DNA from: Streptomyces sp. NBC_00510
GTDB taxonomy: Bacteria > Actinomycetota > Actinomycetes > Streptomycetales > Streptomycetaceae
DNA length: 64,000 bases
NCBI GenBank assembly: GCA_036013505.1
Contig: CP107851.1
Location: 9,906,001-9,970,000, forward strand
Direction: 5' to 3'
Program-made: the position numbers and the translations under genes
Shown here: positions 42,897 to 51,832 of the stretch, piece after piece
Layout of the letters: the number at the start of each line of letters is the position of its first letter
How positions within the stretch are numbered: position 1 is the first letter of the stretch
The notes under the pieces: generated by a model
What the model saw: the letters and a program-made list of their open reading frames with translations, nothing else
Databases searched by the model: none
Told to the model about the DNA's origin: nothing

Positions 42897-43110
42897 GCCG
42901 CTTTGTCCTCATACGCATGGGGGACATCAGCCCTCTCACGCGGGTCGCGGGTCGAACGAGTGACGACCTTGCCTTGCTGCGCGTTGTGGACGAACTGCAG
43001 TAGTTGGGCGTAGGAGGCGCGGTCAGGTGACGTCGTGCGCAGCGAACCGGTCCCGCCATTCGCTGTCCTCGACGGCGGCGTCGCGTCACGGGGGGCGATG
43101 CGTGCGACTC
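42897..43110 (-). pseudogene. Unrecognised gene fragment
   Basis: The leftward frame ASYAQLLQFVHNAQQGKVVT then RSTRDPRERADVPHAYEDKA ends in a stop just after 42895. An upstream piece (VEDSEWRDRFAAHDVT) lies in another frame. Coding bias is good in both. This is probably the 3' end of a decayed gene; no family was assigned. Confidence 0.35.
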
Positions 43111-43113
43111 GTT

Positions 43114-43689
43114 TCAACGTTCCGTGAGGTAGCCGGGGGCGGCGATCGAAGGGTCGAGGTCGTGGGCGGGTTCGGGCGTCCCGTAGGAGCGGGTCACCGG
43201 CAGCACGCCCGTCCAGTGGGGGAGCGTCAGGTCCTCGGGGTCGTCGCCGGGGCCGCCGGTGCGCACTTTGGCCGAGACCTCGTGTAGGTCGAGGGCGATG
43301 ACGGCGGTGGCGGCCAGTTCCCTGGCGTTGGCGGGGCGGGAGTCGGCGGCGCGGCCGGGCACGATGTGGTCGACGAGGGCGTCCAGGGCCGCGGAGCGCT
43401 CGGCGGGGTCGGTGACCTGGCGGGCCACGCCGTGCACCACCACGGAGCGGTAGTTGATCGAGTGGTGGAAGGCGGACCGGGCCAGCACGAGTCCGTCCAG
43501 GTGCGTCACGGTCAGGCAGACCGGGAGCCCGGTGTCCTCGCTTGCGTCGCGCAGCGGACGGGAGCCGGTGGAGCCGTGCACGTAGAGCCGCTCGCCGACG
43601 CGGGCGTAGAGGGTCGGCAGCACGACCGGTGCCCCGTCGCGGACGAAGCCGAGGTGGCAGAGGTAGTCCGCGTCGAGGATCGCGTGCAC
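43114..43689 (-). CDS. Pyridoxamine 5'-phosphate oxidase-family (FMN-binding) protein
   Basis: A 191-residue protein from GTG 43689 (MHAILDADYLCHLGFVRDGA). The split-barrel FMN fold is clear: PVVLPTLYARVGERLYVHGS, PVCLTVTHLDGLVLARSAFH, HSINYRSVVVHGVARQVTDP. The frame carries homologous-looking residues upstream (TVPTRSRERASYDRDL) with no start codon, so about 20 native residues may be untranslated or the start may have been lost. It is divergent from a MocR/PdxR-type regulator, a common pairing, and is presumably controlled by it. The exact substrate is unknown. Confidence 0.85.
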   Translation of the reverse strand: MHAILDADYLCHLGFVRDGAPVVLPTLYARVGERLYVHGSTGSRPLRDASEDTGLPVCLTVTHLDGLVLARSAFHHSINYRSVVVHGVARQVTDPAERSAALDALVDHIVPGRAADSRPANARELAATAVIALDLHEVSAKVRTGGPGDDPEDLTLPHWTGVLPVTRSYGTPEPAHDLDPSIAAPGYLTER

Positions 43690-43793
43690 CAGGTCGCGGT
43701 CGTACGAGGCGCGCTCGCGGCTGCGGGTCGGGACCGTGCGGTCAGTCGCAGCGTAGGCATCACCGGCGGAGGACGGGGGAGGTATAGCGCGGT

Positions 43794-43805
43794 CCTTTGC
43801 ACTAG
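43794..43805. promoter_or_regulatory. CCTTTGCACTAG element of the divergon
   Basis: This element, immediately before the MocR start, is retained in the fossil divergon as CCTTTGCGCTAG (33585-33596) although the genes around it have decayed. It is a likely part of the regulator's operator or promoter. Confidence 0.45.
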
Positions 43806-43811
43806 CGCATA

Positions 43812-45152
43812 ATGGATATTGTGATAGGAGAGTACACGTTTACAGGTCGGGGCGCGATGGAGATCGCGGCGAGCGTCGAGCAGGCCATCGGACAGGGCAC
43901 GCTCGCGCCGGGCACCGTACTCCCACCGCTGCGGGAGCTCGCCACCGAACTCGGCGTCAACCCCAACACCGTCGCCGCCGCCTACCGCCTGCTGCGCGAC
44001 CGCGGCGTCATCGAGACCGCGGGCCGCCGCGGCAGCCGGGTGAGGCCCCGCCCCTCCATCACCACGCACGACGAGATCCGCCTGGAGGTGCCGCCCGGAG
44101 TGCGGGACCTGTCCACCGGCAACCCGGACACCGCGCTGCTCCCCCCACTCGGCGTGGCACTGGCCGAGGCAGCCGCCCGCAACGCCCGGCAACCCATGCT
44201 GTACGGCCAGGCCCCAGTCGATGACGAGCTCTGCCGTCTGGCCCGCGCCGCCTTCGACGCCGACGGCGTCCCCGACGGCCCGGTCGGCCTCAGCTCCGGA
44301 TCGCTCGACGCCATGGAGCGCGCGCTCACCGCCCATCTGCGGCCGGGGGACGCGGTGGCGGTGGAGGACCCGGGCTGGGGCAGCGTCTTCGACCTCGTCC
44401 CCGCCCTCGGGCTGCGGCCGGTCCCGGTCGGCGTGGACGACGACGGCCCGCTGCCGCACGACGTGGACGCCGCCCTGCGGCAGGGCGCGCGGGCGCTGAT
44501 CGTCACCGACCGCGGCCAGAACCCCACCGGCGCCACGATCTCGGCCGCCCGCGCCCAGGACCTGCGTGCCATCCTTACGGACCACCCGCAGGTCCTCGTC
44601 ATCGACGACGACCACGTGCACGGCCTGACCGAACTGCCGCTCCACCCGCTCGCCGGCAGCACCCCGCACTGGATGCTCGTCCGCTCGACCGCCAAGGCAT
44701 ACGGCCCCGACCTGCGCCTGGCCGTCCTCACCGGCGACGCCCTCACCCTCGGCCGACTCCGCGGCCGCTACCGCCTGGGGCCCGGCTGGGTCAGCCATCT
44801 GCTCCAGCACGCCGTCGCCCACCTCTGGCGCACCGACGCCGTGAACGTCGCGGCGGTCTCCGCCGCCTACGCTGCGCGCCGCGACGGTCTCGTGCGGGCG
44901 CTGGCCGACCGCGGCATCACGGCCTACGGTCGCAGCAGCATGAACGTCTGGGTCCCGGTACCCGACGAGACCGGGGTGGTGACCCGACTGCTGCAGGCAG
45001 GCTGGGCGGTCGCACCTGGCGCGCGCTTCCGGCTCTCCTCGCCGCCCGGCATCCGCATCACCATCTCGCCCCTCACGGCGGACGAGGTCCCGGCACTGGC
45101 CGACGCAATCGCCGCCACGATCCGCCCGCACCGCACCGCGCGTTTCGGCTGA
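43812..45152 (+). CDS. MocR/PdxR-type GntR regulator with aminotransferase domain
   Basis: A 446-residue protein starting MDIVIGEYTFTGRGAMEIAA. A GntR winged helix occupies residues 10-75 (LPPLRELATELGVNPNTVAA). A fold type I aminotransferase domain follows with QNPTG (near Asn237), IDDDHVHG near 265 and the PLP lysine Lys295 in RSTAKAYGPDLRLA. Such regulators sense PLP and usually activate PLP synthesis or transport. The divergent PNPOx gene is the expected target. A 588-residue open frame on the opposite strand is a codon-bias shadow. Confidence 0.92.
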   Translation: MDIVIGEYTFTGRGAMEIAASVEQAIGQGTLAPGTVLPPLRELATELGVNPNTVAAAYRLLRDRGVIETAGRRGSRVRPRPSITTHDEIRLEVPPGVRDLSTGNPDTALLPPLGVALAEAAARNARQPMLYGQAPVDDELCRLARAAFDADGVPDGPVGLSSGSLDAMERALTAHLRPGDAVAVEDPGWGSVFDLVPALGLRPVPVGVDDDGPLPHDVDAALRQGARALIVTDRGQNPTGATISAARAQDLRAILTDHPQVLVIDDDHVHGLTELPLHPLAGSTPHWMLVRSTAKAYGPDLRLAVLTGDALTLGRLRGRYRLGPGWVSHLLQHAVAHLWRTDAVNVAAVSAAYAARRDGLVRALADRGITAYGRSSMNVWVPVPDETGVVTRLLQAGWAVAPGARFRLSSPPGIRITISPLTADEVPALADAIAATIRPHRTARFG

Positions 45153-45742
45153 CAAGCGACGCAAGGCGTTGGACCGGCGGCGTCCGGCGAGCACCCCCGA
45201 AGCACCTGATGCTGAAACGGCCACGTCATCCCCGCCGCCCACCGGGCGATAGCCGCTGCCAGGAAACTGCCCCGGCATCTACTGCCGGGACCAACTACCG
45301 GACACGCCGTGCACCCGGACCACCTCATGTGCGGCGACCTTCGGCATCCGCCCACGGCTTGCGGGCCCCGCAGGCCAGGCACCGGTGCCGAGAGCCTGCC
45401 TGAGCGTGGCGATCCCGGAACAGCAGGCGCACCATTGCTGCGCCCGGTAACGACGTCACGTCCCGGTTCGTCGCACACTTCACGCGCCGACAGGGGTGGT
45501 TGGCGCCTTCGCCATCCGGCTGACCGTACGGGTCAGACGGGGCGGTTCGTCTGAGGTATGTCGCTGGGCGCGACCATGTCGTCGGCAGTGGGGCGCCGGG
45601 ACTCGGTGGAACGAGGCGTCGCCCGTATGAAGTCTTGGAATGTTCGTCAATCGCCGCAGCAGTGCTCACCGTGGAGCGGCAAGGCTGAAAGTGCTCAGTA
45701 AGTCGAATGACTGGCCGTGACACCAACGATGTACCGCGTCAG
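45153..45742. other. Gap without a convincing gene
   Basis: A leftward scrap HRCLACGARKPWADAEGRRT (45325-45390) has a CxxC and fair bias but no start. Otherwise only weak ORFs are present. The right edge runs into the conserved box. Confidence 0.35.
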
Positions 45743-45800
45743 GTTACCGAGGAAGCACGACACCGCCCTTGCGGAATCTAGGTCACGTGCCAGATTACCG
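45743..45800 (+). promoter_or_regulatory. Conserved three-part box, copy B
   Basis: GTTACCGAGG (45743-45752), GGAATCTAGGTCA (45773-45785) and GATTACCG (45793-45800). The distance from GGAAT to the hydrolase start (45962) is 189 bp, against 189 bp in copy C. Flanking bases, including TCATGGAAGTGCGCCGGAAA just downstream, are also shared. Confidence 0.75.
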
Positions 45801-45961
45801 AGGCGGCATCTCGTGACCATCATGGAAGTGCGCCGGAAAGCAGGGTCTGGTCACACGGTCCCAGCGCCGGCCGGCGAGAGAGACGAGTCGCGGACACGTA
45901 TGCGAACTCGGCGTCAAATCCCGCCTTCTCCTGCAAATAACGCAGACATCAAGGAGACACC

Positions 45962-47161
45962 ATGTCCGTCACCCCCGATCAGCACGCAATCCGTCCGTTC
46001 ACGTTCGAGTTCCCTGAGTCGGAGCTCGAGGCGCTGCGTGCACGCATTGAGGCGACGCGCTTCCCCGAGAAGGAGACCGTCGCGGACCATTCGCAGGGCG
46101 TGCCGCTGGAGACGATGCAGGAACTCGCGCGCTACTGGGCCACGGAGTACGACTGGCGCAAGGTCGAGGCGAAGCTGAAGGCCCTGCCGAACTTCATCAC
46201 CGAGATCGACGGCCTGGACATCCACTTCATCCACGTCCGTTCCAAGCACGAGAACGCTCTGCCGCTGATCGTCACCCACGGATGGCCCGGCTCGATCATC
46301 GAGCAGCTGAAGATCATTGAACCGCTCACCAACCCGACGGCCCACGGCGGCGACGCCTCGGACGCTTTCCACCTGGTGATCCCGTCGATGCCCGGCTACG
46401 GATTCTCGGGCAAGCCGACCTCGGCCGGCTGGGACGCCGAGCACATTGCGCGTGCCTGGGGAGAGCTGATGAAGCGCCTGGGCTACACGAAGTACGTCGC
46501 GCAGGGCGGCGACTGGGGTGCGATCATCTCGGACCTCATGGGCGTGCAGGAGCCCGACGGACTGGTGGGCATCCACGTCAACCTGCCCGGCACGGTTCCG
46601 CCCGCTGTCGAGCAGGCGCTTGCGGTCGGCAACCCGCTGCCCCGCGACGTCGTTCTGGCGAACGATGAGGAGAAGCGCGCGGTCGAGCAGGTCGGCCACC
46701 TGTACCAGAACATCGCCCAGTTCCTCATGATGGCGTCGCGCCCGCAGTCGCTGGCCGCACTCGCGGATTCGCCCGTCGGCCTGGCGGCCTATCTGCTCGA
46801 CCACGACGCGCCGAGCCTGGAGATGATCTCCCGGGCCTTCGCCGGACAGACCGAAGGCCTCACCCGAGACGACGTCCTGGACAACATCACGCTCTTCTGG
46901 CTGACGAACACGGGCATATCCGCAGCGCGTCTCTACGCGGAGAACAAGACCCCGTTCCTCGGCGCCAAGGGCGTCAAGCTCCCGGTCGCCGTCAGTGTCT
47001 TCCCCGACGAGGTCTACCAGGCCCCCAAGAGCTGGGCAGAGCAGGCGTACCCGAACCTCGTCCACTACAACAGGCTCGAAGAGGGCGGCCACTTCGCCGC
47101 CTGGGAGCAGCCTGAGCAGCTCGTGAACGAGGTCCGCGCGGGCTTCCGCTCCCTGCGGTAA
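45962..47161 (+). CDS. Epoxide hydrolase (EHN-domain alpha/beta hydrolase), paralogue 1
   Basis: A 399-residue protein from ATG 45962 after AAGGAGAC (MSVTPDQHAIRPFTFEFPES). The EHN cap occupies residues 8-115. The oxyanion motif HGWPGS is at 106-111, the nucleophile Asp184 in QGGDWG, and the catalytic His377 in EGGHFAAWEQP. Such enzymes open epoxides to diols, as in detoxification or secondary metabolism. It is closely similar along its full length to the gene at 49727 and has its own conserved promoter box and terminator. No signal peptide. Confidence 0.92.
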   Translation: MSVTPDQHAIRPFTFEFPESELEALRARIEATRFPEKETVADHSQGVPLETMQELARYWATEYDWRKVEAKLKALPNFITEIDGLDIHFIHVRSKHENALPLIVTHGWPGSIIEQLKIIEPLTNPTAHGGDASDAFHLVIPSMPGYGFSGKPTSAGWDAEHIARAWGELMKRLGYTKYVAQGGDWGAIISDLMGVQEPDGLVGIHVNLPGTVPPAVEQALAVGNPLPRDVVLANDEEKRAVEQVGHLYQNIAQFLMMASRPQSLAALADSPVGLAAYLLDHDAPSLEMISRAFAGQTEGLTRDDVLDNITLFWLTNTGISAARLYAENKTPFLGAKGVKLPVAVSVFPDEVYQAPKSWAEQAYPNLVHYNRLEEGGHFAAWEQPEQLVNEVRAGFRSLR

Positions 47162-47200
47162 TTCGTCTCAACAAACGACTGCACGGACCCCCAACCCGCC

Positions 47201-47240
47201 GGGCGGCCGAGTGGCTCCTCTTCGAGCTACTTGGCCGCCC
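47201..47240 (+). terminator. Terminator hairpin after epoxide hydrolase 1
   Basis: GGGCGGCCGAGTGGCTC pairs with GAGCTACTTGGCCGCCC (15 of 17 positions) around CTCTTC, 40 bp after the stop. Confidence 0.75.
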
Positions 47241-47736
47241 CGGGCCACGCGGCCACGCTACGCACCAGGTCCACGAGCACCCCGAACGCGAACGCCTGAA
47301 CATCGGGTACCGGGCCGGTTCTCATACGGCCCCCTCAAACGGCGGGTCCCGCACCCCCCGGCTCCGGCCCCGCGCCCCGACAGCAGGGGACCGGAGCGCG
47401 GGACCCGTCCTTTTCGTGAACTCGGCGCTCTGGCGCAGATGCGACGCCCTGGAGAAGGTGGGCAGAGCCTGCCGCCTGCGGTACACCCGGACAAACCGAT
47501 CGGTGTTGTCCTTGTGATGCCCGGACGGCTTCCGACAGTTCCCCGAAGCGCCCCGGCAAGCCGCCGCGTCTGCTGCCACGGGTGGCCGGAAACGCGTTTG
47601 GCGTGGTCATGGGCGCCGCGGACGGTGATGCCGGGGCGCGTGAGTTGCCGAGAAGCACGTATCCGGGCCGTTGCCTCGGGCCGACATCGGCCGGTATGTG
47701 CGTGTGTTCCCGAACATGGAAGAAGGACGAACAGGG
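47241..47736. other. Gap without a convincing gene
   Basis: Between the hydrolase terminator and msrA only weak ORFs occur on both strands. The last 60 bp must hold the msrA promoter and leader; the GGAAGAAGGACGA near 47718 is its ribosome-binding region. Confidence 0.35.
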
Positions 47737-48249
47737 ATGACTGAATTCCAGCAAAAGGCATGGCTTGCGGGCGGCTGCTTCTGGGGCATGCAGGATCTGC
47801 TCCGGACGCTCCCCGGCGTCGTGAGTACTCGGGTGGGATACAGCGGCGGCGACATGCCCCATCCGACCTATTTCAACCATGGAAATCATGCAGAGTCGAT
47901 CGAGATCACTTTCGACTCTGCCGTCACCGACTACCGCGCCATTCTGGAATACTTCTTCCAGATCCATGACCCGACGACGAAGAACCGGCAGGGAAACGAC
48001 GTCGGCGCCAGTTACCGCTCGATCATCTTCCATCTCGACGGCGAGCAGCGGCGGATCGCTGAGGACACCATCGCGGACGTCGAGGCATCTGGCCTGTGGC
48101 CGGGAAACGTGGTGACCGAAGTCGTGCCGGCCGACACATTCTGGGAAGCCGAGCCGGAGCATCAGGATTACTTGAGACGCTATCCGGACGGCTACACCTG
48201 TCACTTTCCGCGCCCGAACTGGCGGCTGCCGAAACGGGCAGGCGCCTGA
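47737..48249 (+). CDS. msrA: Peptide-methionine (S)-S-oxide reductase MsrA
   Basis: A 170-residue protein from ATG 47737 (MTEFQQKAWLAGGCFWGMQD); ATG 47716 is an alternative. The catalytic GCFWG has Cys14, and the conserved GVVSTRVGYSGGDMPHPTY, NHAESIEITFD and DPTTKNRQGNDVGASYRS segments are complete. It reduces methionine-S-sulfoxide. It sits between the two epoxide hydrolase units, and MsrB lies 6 kb to the left, so both stereoisomers can be repaired. Confidence 0.95.
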   Translation: MTEFQQKAWLAGGCFWGMQDLLRTLPGVVSTRVGYSGGDMPHPTYFNHGNHAESIEITFDSAVTDYRAILEYFFQIHDPTTKNRQGNDVGASYRSIIFHLDGEQRRIAEDTIADVEASGLWPGNVVTEVVPADTFWEAEPEHQDYLRRYPDGYTCHFPRPNWRLPKRAGA

Positions 48250-49507
48250 GGCGGCTTCTTCGGCCTCGATGAAAGCCTCGCCACCCGCGGCGCGTTGGAG
48301 GCGGGCGCCCCGCACCAGGGGCCACCTGGGCGGCGGGCATCGCACTCCTCCAGCTGACGTGGCCGGGTTCCTCCCCGGCACGTAGGCGAGCACAGGACGG
48401 GGTCGAACCCAGGCGCGAGGAGAAGTTCGACCTCAAAGTACGGCCCTGGACCACGCTGGTCATCCTCTTTGCAGCGCAGCGCAAGACCATCACCTCCGGG
48501 ACGGTGCACAGATCGCGTTGCCCCTGCGCGGGTATGTCGCCTTCGTGCGGGCCGAAACCTTCGCCCTGAGCGAGGCCGTCGGACTCACCTACGACTGCAC
48601 CGCGACGCTGGCCTTCATCATGGCCGGCAACAATTTCGAACCAGGCCGTTCAGCACCGGTGGACCGGGCGCAAGCCCGGAGGCCCGAGTGGCTCGTAATT
48701 TCCGCCCTTCACGCAACGGGTCGGAATCGAGCGTTCGCCAAGTTCCCTGCGGCGCACCGGGCAGTGTCTGACTGCATGACGGTTGCGTCGTGTCCACGTG
48801 AGGGTCCCCGCCGGAAAGTAGGCAGGGACCCTCATGGCGTTGCAAGGGCGCTGTTGCAACCGAGCTGCGCCCGCTGTCCTCGTTCGGTCTGGGTCCGCTG
48901 GCGGTGCGTTGGGGGAGTGGGCGGCCGCCAAGCTGTGTCGGCGGCTCACCGCCGAGCCTGAAAGCCCTTCGCCAAGGGGTCCGGTGCAGACACCGTCGTA
49001 CTTGTCGCCTGGCCGTGCAACTGCCCTGGTTGCCCTACGGTTTCCGTCGTGCGGCCGGACCAGAGCAGGAGGGCTCAGGGGAGGCACGGAAAGCGGAACC
49101 CGCCCCGGAGCCTGCGCGCATCGTCCAGGTCCGGGGCCAGGCTGTGCAGTTCACGGCCGTCGGCCCAACACCACGCCCTCGCAACGCTCTGCTGCCTGGC
49201 AGCCGACGGACTCCCAAGCCGAAGCGCGGGCGCCCACAGACGTACGAATACGGTCTCGTCGGCTGTCAGAGGCGCCAGCAGTCATTGGGTCGCGGCCGAG
49301 GACCGCAGAATTTCTGCCCGTCCATAGCGCCGGGCGCCGGCGCAGGGGCCGGAAACACGGGGCAGTTCCGGCGCCGCCCCGATAAGTGATCCCCTTCGTG
49401 ACCGCACGCGATGAAGCGGCAACTCCCTTGCCGGCCCGTCACCACGGTGGCGACCGCGGGATTCCGTCACATGACTGCTCTGAAGCCTACCGACGGGACC
49501 ACGTCAC
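48250..49507. other. 1.26-kb gap, no convincing gene
   Basis: A plus-strand stretch FDLKVRPWTTLVILFAAQRK (about 48430) and LTYDCTATLAFIMAGNNFEP (about 48590) look weakly coding but lie in short frames without ribosome binding sites. The remainder has mixed bias. It is probably decayed coding DNA between the msrA gene and the second hydrolase unit. Confidence 0.35.
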
Positions 49508-49565
49508 GTTACCTAGGAAAAACATCACCGCCACTGCGGAATCTAGGTCATTTTCCAGATTACCG
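49508..49565 (+). promoter_or_regulatory. Conserved three-part box, copy C
   Basis: GTTACCTAGG (49508-49517), GGAATCTAGGTCA (49538-49550) and GATTACCG (49558-49565) have the same spacing as in copies A and B. The segment from here to the hydrolase ATG at 49727 aligns closely with the 45.7-45.96 kb leader. Confidence 0.75.
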
Positions 49566-49726
49566 ATGTGGCAACCCAGGCCCATCATGGAAGTGCGCCG
49601 GAAGGCAGAGCAGGCCTCGGCCCGCAGCGCCGGCAAGCGGGATTGACAACGTGCGGATACGTCTGCGAACTCGACGTCAAATCCCACCTCCTTCTGCAAA
49701 TCACTTTAGACATCGTGGAGATCAAC

Positions 49727-50929
49727 ATGTCCGTCACCCCTGACCGGGATGCGATCCGTCCGTTCACGTTCGAGTTCCCGGAGGCGGAGCTCGAGGACCT
49801 GCGCGCGCGGATCACCGCGACGCGCTTCCCTGAGAAGGAGACCGTCGCCGACCAGTCCCAGGGCACCCCGCTGGCCACCCTTCAGGAGCTGGCGCGGTAC
49901 TGGGCGTCGGAGTACGACTGGAGCAAGGCCGAGGCGAAGCTGAAGGCCCTGCCGCACTTCATCACCGAGATCGACGGCCTGGACATCCACTTCATCCACG
50001 TCCGCTCGAAGCACGAGAACGCCCTGCCGCTGATCATCACGCACGGATGGCCGGGCACGATCATCGAGCAGATGAAGCTCATCGAGCCGCTCACGAACCC
50101 GACCGCCCACGGCGGCGACGCCTCGGACGCCTTCCACCTGGTGATCCCCTCGATGCCCGGCTACGGCTTCTCCGGCAAGCCGACCTCGACCGGCTGGGAC
50201 CCCGAGCGCATCGCCCAGGCCTGGGCCGAACTGATGAAGCGCCTGGGCTACACCAAGTACGTTGCGCAGGGCGGCGACTGGGGTGCGCTCATCACCGAAA
50301 TGATGGGCGTGCAGGAGCCCGAGGGCCTCGTCGGTATCCACACCAATCTGGCGTGTGTGTTCCCGCCCGTCATCGAGCAGGCCGTGTCGGCCGGCAACCC
50401 CCTGCCGCCCGGCGTGGTTCTGGTGAACGACGAGGAGAAGCGTGCTGTCGAGCAGCTGGACTTCTTCTACAAGCACGTCTACTACGCCTACATGATGGCC
50501 TCCCGCCCGCAGACGCTGACCGGGCTGGCGGATTCTCCGGTCGGTCTGGCGGCCTTCCTGCTCGACCACGACGCGGCCAGTCTGGAGATGATCTCCCGGG
50601 CCTTCGACGGGGTGACCGAGGGCCTGTCCCGGGACGACGTCCTGGACAACATCACGCTCTACTGGCTGACGAACACCGCGATCTCCGCTTCCCGTCTCTA
50701 CGCCGAGAACCGGATCTCCCCGTTCTTCGCGCCGAAGGGCGTCAGGCTCCCGGTCGCCGTGAGCGTCTTCCCCGACGAGCTTTTCCAGCCCCCGAAGACC
50801 TGGACCGAGCGGGCCTACCCGAACCTCGTCCACTACAACAGGCTCGACGAGGGCGGCCACTTCGCTGCCTGGGAGCAGCCGGCCCTGTTCGTGAACGAGC
50901 TCCGCGCGGGCTTCCGGTCCCTTCGCTAG
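49727..50929 (+). CDS. Epoxide hydrolase (EHN-domain alpha/beta hydrolase), paralogue 2
   Basis: A 400-residue protein from ATG 49727 after GTGGAG (MSVTPDRDAIRPFTFEFPEA). HGWPGT oxyanion motif, Asp184 in QGGDWG and His378 in EGGHFAAWEQP are intact. It differs from paralogue 1 mainly around residues 205-245 (CVFPPVIEQAVSAGNPLPPG, VEQLDFFYKHVYYAYMMA), close to the cap and active-site mouth, so substrate preference may differ. A longer open frame to 49568 includes the leader and is not chosen. Confidence 0.92.
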   Translation: MSVTPDRDAIRPFTFEFPEAELEDLRARITATRFPEKETVADQSQGTPLATLQELARYWASEYDWSKAEAKLKALPHFITEIDGLDIHFIHVRSKHENALPLIITHGWPGTIIEQMKLIEPLTNPTAHGGDASDAFHLVIPSMPGYGFSGKPTSTGWDPERIAQAWAELMKRLGYTKYVAQGGDWGALITEMMGVQEPEGLVGIHTNLACVFPPVIEQAVSAGNPLPPGVVLVNDEEKRAVEQLDFFYKHVYYAYMMASRPQTLTGLADSPVGLAAFLLDHDAASLEMISRAFDGVTEGLSRDDVLDNITLYWLTNTAISASRLYAENRISPFFAPKGVRLPVAVSVFPDELFQPPKTWTERAYPNLVHYNRLDEGGHFAAWEQPALFVNELRAGFRSLR

Positions 50930-50968
50930 CAGGCCGTGCCCTACTTGATGCACCGGCTCTAGCCCCCC

Positions 50969-51010
50969 GGGGCGGCTGAGGGACTCGGCCCCGAATCGCT
51001 CAGCCGCCCC
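50969..51010 (+). terminator. Terminator hairpin after epoxide hydrolase 2
   Basis: GGGGCGGCTGAG pairs with CTCAGCCGCCCC, with an 18-base loop, 40 bp after the stop. It has the same position and style as the hairpin after paralogue 1. Confidence 0.75.
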
Positions 51011-51832
51011 AGGGCACGCGGACACACCGCGCGCCGCGTCCATCCTGCACGCCGACTACCAGCCCTCGCCGGCGAGGAGCCGACCGGGCTTGGGGGTGCC
51101 GTACTCGACCACACGGGCGAAGGCACTGTTTGTCGGCGCGCGATGCTCAGCGGGTGCCTCGGGAAACGCTCGACCCGAGCACATTCCACGTGCTCGCGGC
51201 CTGATGCTTCCCGTACGGGCACAAGGTGCGATCGTGGAGGAGGACGGCGCGGCCGACTCCGGCACGGTCGCCCGTATCGGCCCGTGCACGATCTGGTCGG
51301 CGAGCTGACGCTGCGACGACAGTGTGCGACTCCGGCACCGAAGAGCGCCCGCTGCCCTGCAGGCAGCCGGAGACCGCGACGAACCACCCGGGCCGAAGGC
51401 GGCCGCGGAGCTCCGCCCCTGGCCCGATCAGCCGCCGGAGGCTCTCCACTGAGATCCCGGCAGATCGCCGCCCATCATCCGCCCGGCCCACCGCGCTGCT
51501 CGCCCGGGCGGTTGAGAAGAGTGCGTAATGGATCTGACCTGACCCTCCTGGGTGGGGTGATGTATCACCCGAAATGAGTCGTCACCACTCGAGCGGGTGG
51601 CGAAGGGTGATTGGTGGCCGAGATTGAACACAAGGGCACGTCAACCCAATGTGGTCGTCTCGCGCCCTCCGGAGATTTGAGGCACCCGACCGCGGGCGAC
51701 GGTGAGCCGCCGGCACCTGTGACACATGTCATCGATGAAAGCCGTTTTGGGGCATCCCACAGGACCAGTACTCGGATCTCCAGATCCATATCGAGACCGG
51801 ACCGGGGGTGCAACCACAGAGGAATGAGTGAG
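51011..51832. other. Gap without a convincing gene
   Basis: A leftward 77-codon frame ending RVVEYGTPKPGRLLAGEGW at 51056 and several rightward frames have only fair codon bias and no ribosome binding site. The last 200 bp hold the leader of the BAX-inhibitor gene. Confidence 0.35.

Noticed and set aside
43512..45278. 588-codon open frame opposite the MocR gene
   Set aside because: Antisense shadow; the plus-strand protein has complete HTH and PLP motifs.
45717..45860. The box as a conserved short protein (LPRK..., ESRS, MEVRRKA in all three copies)
   Set aside because: The frames look alike only because the DNA is conserved ungapped; start codons and downstream stops are not conserved and no ribosome binding sites are present.
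49706..51043. 445-codon open frame opposite epoxide hydrolase 2 (and the similar frame at 45914-47092)
   Set aside because: Both are mirror shadows of the two paralogues and resemble each other only because the coding strands do.
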